Assembly: GCA_965215845.1 (NCBI GenBank)
Contig: CBDCEL010000004.1
Span: 2,976,001 to 3,040,000 of the forward strand
Length of the DNA stretch: 64,000 bases
Origin: Aurantibacter_A sp965215845
GTDB lineage: Bacteria > Bacteroidota > Bacteroidia > Flavobacteriales > Flavobacteriaceae
Direction of reading: 5' to 3'
Shown here in pieces: positions 17,691 through 26,456 of the stretch. The translations under genes and the position numbers were made by a program. The notes beneath the pieces are model-generated. The model was not told the origin of the DNA. It saw nothing but the letters and a program-made list of their open reading frames with translations, and ran no database searches. Position 1 is the first letter of the stretch. Every line of letters begins with the position of its first letter.

Positions 17691-18788
17691 ATGAAGTACT
17701 TGGTAACATTTTCGCGATTGGTTGTTGGAATACTGTTTATAATCTCGGGATTTATCAAGTTGAACGACCCCGTCGGATTTTCCTTTAAGCTTGAAGAATA
17801 TTTTAGTCAAGGGGTGTTGGACCTTCCTTTTTTTATGGATTATGCCTTGGCAATTTCCATTATCGTAGTCATTCTCGAAGTACTTCTGGGCATAATGTTA
17901 TTGATAGGCTTTAGGGTCAAGTTCACGGTCTGGAGCCTGTTGCTTATGATCATTTTCTTTACTTTTTTGACCTTTTATTCGGCCTACTTCAACAAAGTAA
18001 CCGATTGCGGATGCTTTGGTGACGCCATTAAATTGACTCCTTGGGAATCTTTTACAAAAGACGTAATTCTTCTAGCGCTAATACTTGTTCTTTTCTTTGG
18101 AAGAAAACATATCAAGCCTATTTTTGGCGAGAGAAGTGAACGTATCATTATGGGTATTGCATTGTTCGCATGTATTCTCTACGCGAATTATGTATTGAAC
18201 CATCTACCGGTATTCGATTTCAGACCTTACGAAATCGGAAAAAATATTGAGGAAGGGATGACGGTACCCGAAGATGCACCCAAGGCGATTTTCGACTACG
18301 CTTGGAAGTTTAATGTCAATGGTGAAGAGCAGATAATTGTGACACAAGGGGATTATCCGCAGGTCGACGGGGAATTTATTGGTGTCGAGACTACGGAGGT
18401 ACAAAAAGGTTACGAGCCTCCCGTTCACGATTTTACCATTGAGCAAAATGGAGAAGATTTTGCCGCGTCGTTGTTGCAGGAACCAAAATTGATCATGGTC
18501 GTTGCCTATGATTTGAACAAAAGCGAAAACGAGGCATTTGCAGAGGTGAAGATGGTGACCGATCGGGCAATCGAAAAAGGATACAAAGTGGTGGGTATGT
18601 CAGCTTCGAATGAGAAACAGACCGGTGCATTGAAGAATGGCCACAAGCTGAATTTCGATTTCTATTTTACTGACGAGACCACATTAAAAACAATAGTTCG
18701 AAGTAATCCCGGGGTCTTAATCCTCGAAAAAGGAACTATTGAACAAAAAGTGCATTTTAACGATTTGGACGAATTGACATTTAAATAG
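17691..18788 (+). CDS. DoxX/MauE-type membrane protein with thioredoxin-like tail (BT_3928 family)
   Basis: Residues 1 to about 165 form a four- or five-helix membrane domain of the DoxX/MauE type (RLVVGILFIISGFIKLNDPVGFSFKLEEYF, then VTDCGCFGDAIKLTPWESF, with a Cys pair seen in redox-linked members). Residues about 180-365 form a soluble domain with HDFTIEQNGEDFA and LIMVVAYDLNKSENEAFAEV that resembles a thioredoxin fold without its CxxC. This matches the BT_3928 family of Bacteroidota, probably a membrane redox or thiol-handling protein. The ATG at 17691 is chosen: it sits one base after the DUF1599 stop and begins the conserved region. An in-frame ATG at 17673 would overlap the upstream gene. 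Confidence 0.82.
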   Translation: MKYLVTFSRLVVGILFIISGFIKLNDPVGFSFKLEEYFSQGVLDLPFFMDYALAISIIVVILEVLLGIMLLIGFRVKFTVWSLLLMIIFFTFLTFYSAYFNKVTDCGCFGDAIKLTPWESFTKDVILLALILVLFFGRKHIKPIFGERSERIIMGIALFACILYANYVLNHLPVFDFRPYEIGKNIEEGMTVPEDAPKAIFDYAWKFNVNGEEQIIVTQGDYPQVDGEFIGVETTEVQKGYEPPVHDFTIEQNGEDFAASLLQEPKLIMVVAYDLNKSENEAFAEVKMVTDRAIEKGYKVVGMSASNEKQTGALKNGHKLNFDFYFTDETTLKTIVRSNPGVLILEKGTIEQKVHFNDLDELTFK

Positions 18789-18855
18789 AAATCCTCAGTG
18801 AGCCTCTATACGAAGGTTGTATAGCGTTTCTTGGGAAAGTGTAAATACAAAAACA

Positions 18856-19605
18856 ATGAGAAATAAAATAGTCGCAGGTAACTGGAAGATGAACAAAACC
18901 TTTAATGAAACCGAGCTCCTGTTGGCGGAACTTTCGGCAAAGCTGCCCGATACCGAGGCCAAAATAATGGTCGCTCCCTCTTTTGTTAACCTACCCAGGG
19001 CATTTAAGATGCTGCAATCTTCGGTCATTGAGCCTATCGCGCAGAACATGCATTTTGCCGAAAGCGGGGCTTACACCGGAGAAGTATCGGCTGAGATGTT
19101 ATTGGGCGTTGGAATAGAGACCGTGATACTGGGCCACTCTGAGAGAAGGTCCCTTTTTGGTGAGACCAACGAACTTTTGGCGAAGAAGGTGATTGCCGCA
19201 CTGGAGAAAAACCTTCGTGTCGTCTTTTGCATCGGTGAGGAATTGGAAGACCGAAAGGCGGGCAATCACTTCAATATTGTGACCGATCAATTGACAAAAG
19301 GCCTATTCAATTTAGATTGGGATGCATGGTCCAACATCGTGTTGGCCTATGAACCTGTATGGGCAATCGGCACAGGTGAAACGGCAACCCCAGAGCAGGC
19401 GCAGGAAATGCATGCTTTTATCAGAAAGACCATTTCAAACGAATATGACAACGAAGTGGCCGAGAACGTCACTATTTTGTACGGTGGTAGTGTCAAACCT
19501 GGCAATGCCGCTGAAATATTCTCAAAGCCCGATGTTGATGGGGGCCTTATAGGTGGGGCTTCTCTGAACTGTGAAGATTTTTTGGCTATTATAAAAGCAA
19601 TTTAG
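18856..19605 (+). CDS. tpiA: Triosephosphate isomerase
   Basis: TPI interconverts dihydroxyacetone phosphate and glyceraldehyde 3-phosphate. All catalytic residues are present: Lys11 in AGNWKMN, His94 in LGHSERR and Glu166 in AYEPVWAIGTG. The phosphate-binding VTILYGGSVKPGN and GGLIGGASL also match. The ATG at 18856 gives the canonical N terminus MRNKIVAGNWKMN and a 249-residue protein. A 13-codon upstream extension is not conserved in character. Confidence 0.96.
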   Translation: MRNKIVAGNWKMNKTFNETELLLAELSAKLPDTEAKIMVAPSFVNLPRAFKMLQSSVIEPIAQNMHFAESGAYTGEVSAEMLLGVGIETVILGHSERRSLFGETNELLAKKVIAALEKNLRVVFCIGEELEDRKAGNHFNIVTDQLTKGLFNLDWDAWSNIVLAYEPVWAIGTGETATPEQAQEMHAFIRKTISNEYDNEVAENVTILYGGSVKPGNAAEIFSKPDVDGGLIGGASLNCEDFLAIIKAI

Positions 19606-19661
19606 TATTTGTTCCGATTTACGGAAGAATCCCTCCGCCCGTAGCATTTAAAGAAGCGGCA

Positions 19662-20501
19662 ATGCCTAATTCAAATTATATCGAGTACAATTTCAAAATT
19701 GTACCACCCCATCCCGCCTCCGAAATTCTGATTGCCGAACTGGGCGAACGCGATTTTGAAAGCTTCGTTGAAAAAGTTGACGGACTCTTGGCCTACATCC
19801 AAAAGAAAGACTGGAGGAAAAACATTTTGGATGGAGTCTCGATATTGAAAAACCCTGAATTCAAGATCGATTTTAAATTCAAGGAGATTGAGCAAGAAAA
19901 TTGGAATGCCCGATGGGAGCGGAGTTTCGAACCGATAGAAGTTGAAGGTCGGTGTAGGGTAAGAGCTCCTTTTCATGAAAAAGTAGACTTTGAGTATGAC
20001 ATCGTGGTTGAACCGAAAATGAGTTTTGGCACGGGGCATCACGAGACGACACAGATGATGTTGAGGTATGTTTTGGCAAATGATTTTCGCGATAATCGAG
20101 TTTTGGATATGGGCTGCGGAACGGCTGTGCTGGCCATTTTAGCCGAAATGAAGGGCGCCTCTGCCGTTGATGCCATTGACATTGACCATTGGTGCTTTTT
20201 GAATGCCCAAGAGAATGTTGAGCGCAACGGTTGTAAAAACATCAAGGTCTTGGAGGGTGATTCAACCTTGTTGTCCAGCAGGCATTATGATATTATTTTA
20301 GCAAATATCAATCGCAACACATTGCTTGAAGATATTCCGATATACGCCGATTGTCTTGATTCTGGTGCAGTTCTTTTTTTAAGCGGATTTTATGCCGATG
20401 ACATTCCGAAAATTGCCGATAGATGTAAAGAATTTGGTTTGATCTTTCAAAACAATCTGAACAATGGCCAATGGGTTGCAGTTGAATTCCTCAAGCAATG
20501 A
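19662..20501 (+). CDS. prmA: Ribosomal protein L11 methyltransferase
   Basis: PrmA trimethylates ribosomal protein L11 using S-adenosylmethionine. The N-terminal L11-recognition part (YIEYNFKIVPPHPASEILIAELGERDFESF) is followed by VVEPKMSFGTGHHETTQMML, the SAM motif VLDMGCGTAVLAI near residues 147-159, and the NPPY-like LANINRNTL. At 279 residues it is slightly shorter than the E. coli enzyme. It lies between tpiA and clpS in the common flavobacterial order. Confidence 0.94.
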   Translation: MPNSNYIEYNFKIVPPHPASEILIAELGERDFESFVEKVDGLLAYIQKKDWRKNILDGVSILKNPEFKIDFKFKEIEQENWNARWERSFEPIEVEGRCRVRAPFHEKVDFEYDIVVEPKMSFGTGHHETTQMMLRYVLANDFRDNRVLDMGCGTAVLAILAEMKGASAVDAIDIDHWCFLNAQENVERNGCKNIKVLEGDSTLLSSRHYDIILANINRNTLLEDIPIYADCLDSGAVLFLSGFYADDIPKIADRCKEFGLIFQNNLNNGQWVAVEFLKQ

Positions 20502-20600
20502 AAGACTTTCAGGACCAAAATGATTGTTGCGACCAATTTTGGCAGCAGTTTTGACCACTGTTTTTAAGAAATTTATATATTAGTGAACGAAATCGAGGTT

Positions 20601-20876
20601 ATGGGCACTGATGAAAAGGTATTGGAAGAAGTCTTGGTCGTCGAAGAAACGGTCAAGCAGAATGAGATTGTACTCTTCAATGATGATGTGAACACCTTTG
20701 ACTATGTCATTGAAACCTTGGTCGATGTTTGCGAGCACTCTCCACAACAGGCCGAACAATGTTCGCTGATTGTACACTTCAAAGGCAAGTGCACTGTAAA
20801 AACAGGTGAATATAACGATTTGAAACCAAGATGCAGCAGATTATTGCAGGCAGGTTTGAGCGCAGAGATCGTATAA
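20601..20876 (+). CDS. clpS: ATP-dependent Clp protease adaptor ClpS
   Basis: ClpS delivers N-degron substrates to ClpAP-type proteases. The core is recognisable: IVLFNDDVNTFDYVIETLVDVCEHSPQQAEQCSLIVHFKGKCTVKTG, with the substrate-pocket NDD motif, and the end CSRLLQAGLSAEIV. The ATG at 20601 gives 91 residues and the typical short charged N-terminal tail. An in-frame GTG at 20583 would add six residues. Confidence 0.92.
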   Translation: MGTDEKVLEEVLVVEETVKQNEIVLFNDDVNTFDYVIETLVDVCEHSPQQAEQCSLIVHFKGKCTVKTGEYNDLKPRCSRLLQAGLSAEIV

Positions 20877-20972
20877 ATTCCCTTTTGTACATATTCTTTC
20901 TTATCTTATTCGGATTATTTTCCGGAAAGGAAGCCCTGTGAGGAATTCAAGATCTTTAATCTCTAGATTCTG

Positions 20973-21038
20973 CCATGAATCTTTCATGGGGGTATTCTTT
21001 GCTTCATTGAATACACAACAGCTGTTTTATGAAGCAAA
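20973..21038. promoter_or_regulatory. Cluster of inverted repeats upstream of the first GH16 gene
   Basis: CCATGAA/TTCATGG (20973-20989) forms one tight hairpin. TTTGCTTCAT (20998-21007) and ATGAAGCAAA (21029-21038) are perfect inverted 10-mers. Inside them lies the palindrome AACAGCTGTT (21017-21026). The group ends 19 bases before the coding start at 21058, which suggests an operator or an RNA control element for the glucan locus. Confidence 0.4.
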
Positions 21039-21057
21039 ACGGCCAAACTAACTATTA

Positions 21058-23169
21058 ATGACCACTCAAATTATCAAAAAAATGAAATTCTTTCTCACCG
21101 TATTAGTTATCACTTTATTGAGCTGTAAAGAAGATGAAAGTACCCCCGAGTTTGTTGCTCCGTCAAATCTTGTAATTACGTCCGACATCAGTGATGATGG
21201 TTCGGGTAAGGTCACCTTTGGGGCAACTGCCTCGAATGCCACATCATTTGTTTTCAATTTTGGTGATGGCACGACCCAGGAATCATTTACCGGTAATGTA
21301 GTCAAGATTTATGAAATGGGAGGTCAAAACACCTATAGCGTTACCGTTACGGCAAACGGAGCCGGTGGGCTGAATGTTTCTGAGACAATTCAAATTGAAG
21401 TTACGGTGGATTCGGGACCGTCGGGAAACGAAGGAATAATCGAATTTCTAACCAATGGCGATTCAAAAACTTGGTATTTGGCCACGGCACTACCAGGGCA
21501 TCTAGGTGTAGGCCCGGCCCGTGAGGGAATTGACGGTGATTGGTGGTACCCAAAATGGTATTCGGCACAAGCTTTTGAGAAATGCAGTGATGGCGCTTCT
21601 GATTGTTTCTGTGATGATGAATTGACTTTTTCGGTTGATGGTACCGGTGAAGTTTCCTATGTACTTGACAACAAAGGCCAAACTTTTTTCAATGCCGCGC
21701 ATAAAGAGGTGGTGGGAGGTACAGAACCAGAGGATTTTTGTTATGATTATGATACTTCGGGCACTAAGACCGTCTCTTTGTCAATGGTGTCGGGCAATGT
21801 GCCAGAGTCCGAAACAACTGGGTTTCAAATGGATTTTTCCGATGATGGGTTTATGGGTTACTATGTCGGTTCGTCAACTTATGAAATTCTTTCAATCGAT
21901 GAAGACTTGTTATATGTCAGAACGTACGATACGATGAACGACGAACTGGCATGGTATCTTAGATTTTCATCGGAACCCGCAACTGGTGGGGGAGATGAAC
22001 TACTTGAGACCATTTACACAAACCTGGTCTGGTCAGATGAATTTGATGTCGATGGTGCTCCAGATCCCGCGAATTGGACCTATGACCTAGGTGCCGGTGG
22101 CTGGGGAAATAACGAAGCGCAGACCTATACCGATAATCCGGGCAATGTTATCGTTGAGGATGGTATTTTAAAGATTACTGCCAAATCTGAAGGTGGAGAA
22201 GACGCTGTTCATTATTTCGATGATATTACATTGGTAGGCGCAGGTGGAGCATCTTCGTCCATTGATGATTTTGAGGGAACCCCTCCGGCATTTACGGGTT
22301 TCGGGGGCACTTCGACACAGGTCATTGCGAATCCTGATGCATCGGGTATCAATACTTCGTCCATGGTGGCTGAATCCACCAAACCCCTTGGTGCAGAGGT
22401 TTGGGCTGGATCTTTCTTTGACGTGGCCACTCCATTGGATTTGACCACATATACCAGTATCAGTATGAAAACTTGGTCTCCGACCGTAGGTGCCGTAGTC
22501 AAGTTAAAGCTGGAAAATTCGGCGAATGCCGATGAAAACTATGAAGTTGATATGAGCACTACGGTGGCCAACTCCTGGGAAGAATTGGTATTTGACTTTA
22601 GCGCGGCACCGGCATTCACCTATGATCGGGTTGTCGTCTTCTTCGACTTCGGTGTCAGTCCGGTGGGTGCATATACTTCCGCAAGGATTAAATCTGAAAA
22701 TCTATATGGGTTTACCTATGGTCGTGTAGAGATTAGGGCAAAACTACCATCTACCGGCGGTACTTGGCCTGCTTTATGGGCGTTGGGCACTAATTTTGAT
22801 ACGGTAGGCTGGCCCGATTGTGGTGAAATAGATATCATGGAGCATGTCGGTAACAATGCGAACGTGACCTCCAGTGCATTGCATTATCCCGGTAATTTTG
22901 CAGGTACTGCCGTTACCGGCTCCACTCCGGTAGGTACGGCAACTTCGGAATTTCATAATTATACGGTGGAATGGACTCCTGAAAGTATCAAGTTTGTTGT
23001 AGATGACGAATTTGTCCACCTGAGTTTTGTCAATTCGGGTGATACACCTTTCAACAGCGATTTCTTTTTCATAATGAATATCGCGGTCGGTGGCACCCTT
23101 GGCGGGGCAATTGATCCGGCATTTACCGAAGATAGTATGGAGGTAGATTATATAAGGGTATATCAATAA
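21058..23169 (+). CDS. GH16 laminarinase-like lipoprotein with PKD domain and inserted binding module
   Basis: This 703-residue protein probably cleaves beta-1,3-glucan at the cell surface. A lipoprotein signal (lipobox LLSC) begins at the second in-frame ATG (21082). A PKD-like domain occupies residues about 35-130, and a domain typical of flavobacterial GH16 N termini occupies about 130-310. The GH16 fold starts near 320 (YTNLVWSDEFDVDGAPDPANW). The catalytic signature GEIDIMEH places the nucleophile at Glu590, Asp592 and the acid/base at Glu595. Residues about 382-538 are not GH16: they interrupt the fold between ILKITAKSEGG and YTSARIKSE and resemble a beta-sandwich carbohydrate-binding domain whose last strand (HYFDDITLVG) comes first. 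Confidence 0.9.
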   Translation: MTTQIIKKMKFFLTVLVITLLSCKEDESTPEFVAPSNLVITSDISDDGSGKVTFGATASNATSFVFNFGDGTTQESFTGNVVKIYEMGGQNTYSVTVTANGAGGLNVSETIQIEVTVDSGPSGNEGIIEFLTNGDSKTWYLATALPGHLGVGPAREGIDGDWWYPKWYSAQAFEKCSDGASDCFCDDELTFSVDGTGEVSYVLDNKGQTFFNAAHKEVVGGTEPEDFCYDYDTSGTKTVSLSMVSGNVPESETTGFQMDFSDDGFMGYYVGSSTYEILSIDEDLLYVRTYDTMNDELAWYLRFSSEPATGGGDELLETIYTNLVWSDEFDVDGAPDPANWTYDLGAGGWGNNEAQTYTDNPGNVIVEDGILKITAKSEGGEDAVHYFDDITLVGAGGASSSIDDFEGTPPAFTGFGGTSTQVIANPDASGINTSSMVAESTKPLGAEVWAGSFFDVATPLDLTTYTSISMKTWSPTVGAVVKLKLENSANADENYEVDMSTTVANSWEELVFDFSAAPAFTYDRVVVFFDFGVSPVGAYTSARIKSENLYGFTYGRVEIRAKLPSTGGTWPALWALGTNFDTVGWPDCGEIDIMEHVGNNANVTSSALHYPGNFAGTAVTGSTPVGTATSEFHNYTVEWTPESIKFVVDDEFVHLSFVNSGDTPFNSDFFFIMNIAVGGTLGGAIDPAFTEDSMEVDYIRVYQ

Positions 23170-23193
23170 ACATATTTATAAATTGAATTGAAA

Positions 23194-23225
23194 AAGGCCT
23201 GTAACTTGAAAGATTTACGGGCCTT
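23194..23225 (+). terminator. Hairpin after the first GH16 gene
   Basis: AAGGCCTGTAA (23194-23204) pairs with TTACGGGCCTT (23215-23225) with one G-T pair and a 10-base loop. The downstream T run is weak (CTTGATTG). It lies 24 bases after the stop codon. Confidence 0.5.
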
Positions 23226-23394
23226 CTTGATTGCTTGGCTCGACCCCCTGCAAAGCAGTTAAGAGTTTGGGGTCCGTGGAATCTTTATTGGTTTTGGTTA
23301 TTTCAGTCGTTTTCTAAAAATCGGGCCGCATTTAATGCAGGATTTCTTAAGAAAAGGCTTTATCTTAAATCCTTGAACGTTCAATGGTTTCGAT

Positions 23395-26187
23395 TTGAAA
23401 TATCTTCTTTTCATCTTTCTTTTATTGACTTTTGGGCTTGACGCGCAAGAGCTCCCACCAATTCGGAACTTTTATCCGAAGGATTATCACGGCGAAAATC
23501 AAAACTGGGCCATCTCCCAATCCTCCGAAAAAATAATGTATGTGGCGAATAGCAAAGGATTGTTGGAGTTCAATGGGGCCAGTTGGAAATTGTATCCTTC
23601 TCCCAACGAGACCATCATGCGTTCAGTAAAAGTGGTCGAAGACCGTATCTATACAGGTTGTTTTATGGAATTTGGTTATTGGCAAAAGAACAATTTGGGC
23701 ACCTTGAACTATACTTCCTTGTCAGAACAACTGCCGGTCAAACTCATTGAAGATGAGGAGTTTTGGAACATAATAAACATCGATGATTACATTGTATTTC
23801 AATCTTTAAAGCGGATTTATATCGTAAACATAAACGATGGTACATTGAATACCATTGATTCCAATAGTACCATCACCAAAATGTTCAAGGTAGGTCAGAA
23901 CATTTATTTTCAGAGGATGGATGAGGGGGTATTCAAAATTGAGTCGGGAAAGGACTTTTTGGTTTTTGATGACGACATTGTCAAAAACGATGAGGTCATC
24001 AACATTTTCGGAAGCCAAAAAGAAGTATTGGTTCTGACCAAAAACAATGGTTTTTATCATTTAGAGGATGGCGCATTGGTTGGGTCGGATAATTTTCCAA
24101 ATGCGCTTTTGTCAAGTTTAAGTCTATATGATGGACTTCAACTAGGAGATGGTGGTTTTATTTTGGGCTCCATATCCAATGGCCTATTGTACCTGAATGC
24201 GGGCGGGGAGCTGGTTTATCACATAAATCAGGACAGGGGGTTGTCAAACAATACCGTTTTGTCCCTTTTTGAGGATATGGATAGTACCATATGGTTAGGT
24301 CTTGATTATGGCCTTAGCTATGTGAATCTAGTAGCGCCCTACGAGGTGTTTAACGATACTAAGGGAGTTTTAGGGAGTGTTTATGCATCCGAGGTCCATA
24401 ATGGCAATCTGTATCTTGGAACGAATCAAGGGTTATTCTATAGGAAGTTGCAGGGTGGTGACGGTTTTGATTTTATAAATGGTACACAGGGGCAGGTGTG
24501 GTGCTTAAGAGAGATCGAAGGGAAGCTGTTATGCGGACATAATTCGGGCACCTTTGAAATCAAGGGTAATCGCGCAACAAAAATTGCAGGTATTCAGGGA
24601 ACGTGGAATATAGCCAAGTTGCCAAATAGGCCAAATCTGTTACTTCAAGGAAACTATGACGGATTGTATGTCTTGGTTAAGTCAGGGGATTCTTGGAAAC
24701 TTCGAAATAAAATCAAGGGGTTTGACAATTCATCCAGATATTTTGAAACATTGGGGAATCAAATCTTCGTTAACCACGAATATAATGGAGTTTTCGAATT
24801 GGACATAGACGATTCTTTCTTCGAGGCAAAAAGTGTGGTGAAAGATACCTTGATAAAGGGTTCCAATTCTGGAATTGCAAAGTACAATGACGATCTATTG
24901 TATGCTTATAAAAAAGGGCTTTTCAAATACAATGCCGTCGATCGGGAGTTTGTAAAGGATAGCCTTTTAAGCGCTGCCTACACAGAGGAAGAATACGAAT
25001 CTGGAAAGCTTGTTGTAGACGATGAGGATAACAAATTATGGATTTTCAACAAATCGAACATAAGTTTTTTGGCATCTGAAGGGTTGACCAATACCCTAAA
25101 ACTAAAAAGCATACCCCTGACAAAGGAAATGAGGGATGGGATTCTAGGATATGAAAACATCATCAAACTCAATGACGTCGGCACCTACTTACTAGGAAAA
25201 ACCTCAGGGTATATCGTATTCAATATAAACGAAATAAGACCCAAAGATTTTCGGGTCGATATCGGAAGTATTTCCAATAGTGATAATAGTAAGAAGGAAA
25301 CGTTAATCGACAAAAGTTTAAAAGGTGATTTTGAAAGCCATGAAAATAATTTTAAACTTTCTTTCTATGCTCCGGTATACGATAAGTATCTGGGCACACA
25401 ATATCGATATCGCCTAAAGGGAATGTATGATGACTGGAGCGATTGGTCAGAAAGGGTCGAGGTATTCTATGAAAATCTTCCTTTTGGGGATTATACATTC
25501 GATGTCAGGGCCAAAATCGGGAATACCATATCAAAGAATACAGCTTCATATTCCTTTACGGTCGCAAAGCCTTGGTATATCTCCAATGTTATGATTGTAT
25601 TGTATGCGCTTGGAATGCTACTGTTTTTATTGCTTATGCACACATTGTACAAGCGGTATTACAGAAAGCAACGTCAAAAACTTATAGAAAAGAACAAACA
25701 AGAACTTGAATTGGCCAAGGTTCAAAGCGAAAAAGAGATTATTAAAATCAAAAACGAGCAATTGGAAACAGAGTTCAAAAGCAAAAGTAAAGAACTGGCC
25801 GCGTCTACTATGAGCATTATTAAGAAGAATGAATTGCTGACCAAAATAAAAGATGAACTGAATAGAGTAGAAGACAAGGATGGGGTCGATAAGGTAATTA
25901 AGGTCATTAATAAGAATTTAAACCGAAATGATGACTGGGAGATGTTTAAGGAAGCTTTCAACAATGCGGATAGCGAGTTTTTGAAAAAGGTGAAAACGAT
26001 ACATCCTTCCCTTTCCCCAAACGATTTGAAATTATGCGCCTATTTACGATTGAACCTTTCCTCGAAAGAGATTGCGCGATTATTGCATATTTCACCTAGA
26101 AGTGTCGAGATCAAACGATATCGTTTGCGGAAAAAACTCAATTTACAACATGAGGATAACCTAGTGAACTATATATTAGACTTGTAG
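23395..26187 (+). CDS. Membrane-spanning triple-tyrosine/LuxR-type transcriptional regulator
   Basis: The 930-residue protein combines sensing and DNA binding in one chain. A signal peptide (KYLLFIFLLLTFGLDAQ) is followed by periplasmic beta-propeller repeats to about residue 620. A triple-tyrosine-type Ig domain spans about 630-722 (YRYRLKGMYDDWSDWSERVEVFYENLPFGDYTFDVRA). One membrane helix (about 730-750) and a coiled coil (about 760-860) come next. A LuxR-type helix-turn-helix lies at about 870-930 (SPNDLKLCAYLRLNLSSKEIARLL, ISPRSVEIKRYRLRKKL). No kinase or receiver domain is present. Such regulators control polysaccharide loci in Bacteroidota; here it is embedded in the glucan locus. The start codon is TTG. 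Confidence 0.85.
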   Translation: MKYLLFIFLLLTFGLDAQELPPIRNFYPKDYHGENQNWAISQSSEKIMYVANSKGLLEFNGASWKLYPSPNETIMRSVKVVEDRIYTGCFMEFGYWQKNNLGTLNYTSLSEQLPVKLIEDEEFWNIINIDDYIVFQSLKRIYIVNINDGTLNTIDSNSTITKMFKVGQNIYFQRMDEGVFKIESGKDFLVFDDDIVKNDEVINIFGSQKEVLVLTKNNGFYHLEDGALVGSDNFPNALLSSLSLYDGLQLGDGGFILGSISNGLLYLNAGGELVYHINQDRGLSNNTVLSLFEDMDSTIWLGLDYGLSYVNLVAPYEVFNDTKGVLGSVYASEVHNGNLYLGTNQGLFYRKLQGGDGFDFINGTQGQVWCLREIEGKLLCGHNSGTFEIKGNRATKIAGIQGTWNIAKLPNRPNLLLQGNYDGLYVLVKSGDSWKLRNKIKGFDNSSRYFETLGNQIFVNHEYNGVFELDIDDSFFEAKSVVKDTLIKGSNSGIAKYNDDLLYAYKKGLFKYNAVDREFVKDSLLSAAYTEEEYESGKLVVDDEDNKLWIFNKSNISFLASEGLTNTLKLKSIPLTKEMRDGILGYENIIKLNDVGTYLLGKTSGYIVFNINEIRPKDFRVDIGSISNSDNSKKETLIDKSLKGDFESHENNFKLSFYAPVYDKYLGTQYRYRLKGMYDDWSDWSERVEVFYENLPFGDYTFDVRAKIGNTISKNTASYSFTVAKPWYISNVMIVLYALGMLLFLLLMHTLYKRYYRKQRQKLIEKNKQELELAKVQSEKEIIKIKNEQLETEFKSKSKELAASTMSIIKKNELLTKIKDELNRVEDKDGVDKVIKVINKNLNRNDDWEMFKEAFNNADSEFLKKVKTIHPSLSPNDLKLCAYLRLNLSSKEIARLLHISPRSVEIKRYRLRKKLNLQHEDNLVNYILDL

Positions 26188-26190
26188 CAA

Positions 26191-26250
26191 CTCAACATAA
26201 GGTATATTCACCTCAACAGAGGGCAGTATTACCTCAGCATTACCTATACA
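26191..26250 (+). repeat. Three 21-bp-phased direct repeats, putative regulator binding site
   Basis: The heptamer CTCAACA occurs at 26191 and 26212, and CTCAGCA at 26233, so the copies are exactly 21 bases (two helical turns) apart. The sequence between copies one and two is also partly conserved; copies two and three are both preceded by TATT(C)AC. The array begins three bases after the regulator's stop codon and lies about 205 bases before the next operon. Regularly phased repeats on one DNA face are typical binding sites for oligomeric regulators. Confidence 0.5.
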
Positions 26251-26272
26251 AAAGCCAGTTTACTTCTTCTTG

Positions 26273-26293
26273 ACCATTTCCGAATGGTTTTTT
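26273..26293 (+). terminator. Small hairpin with T run in the intergenic leader
   Basis: ACCATT (26273-26278) pairs with AATGGT (26283-26288) around TCCG and is followed by six T. It could end transcription from the regulator gene or act as an attenuator in the leader of the next operon. The stem is short and A+T-rich. Confidence 0.35.
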
Positions 26294-26456
26294 AACATTT
26301 ACCCAAAGCCATTGATATACGGTTCTTTCAAGCCGTTTTGTTTTGTCGATTTGATATTGATATCCACTTTTTTTTGCCATGTATATTTTTTGTAGAGGAA
26401 GATTTTATGGTATCCTCAGTTTTTGACAATAAGTTTAGAAAATCAAAAAATATTCT

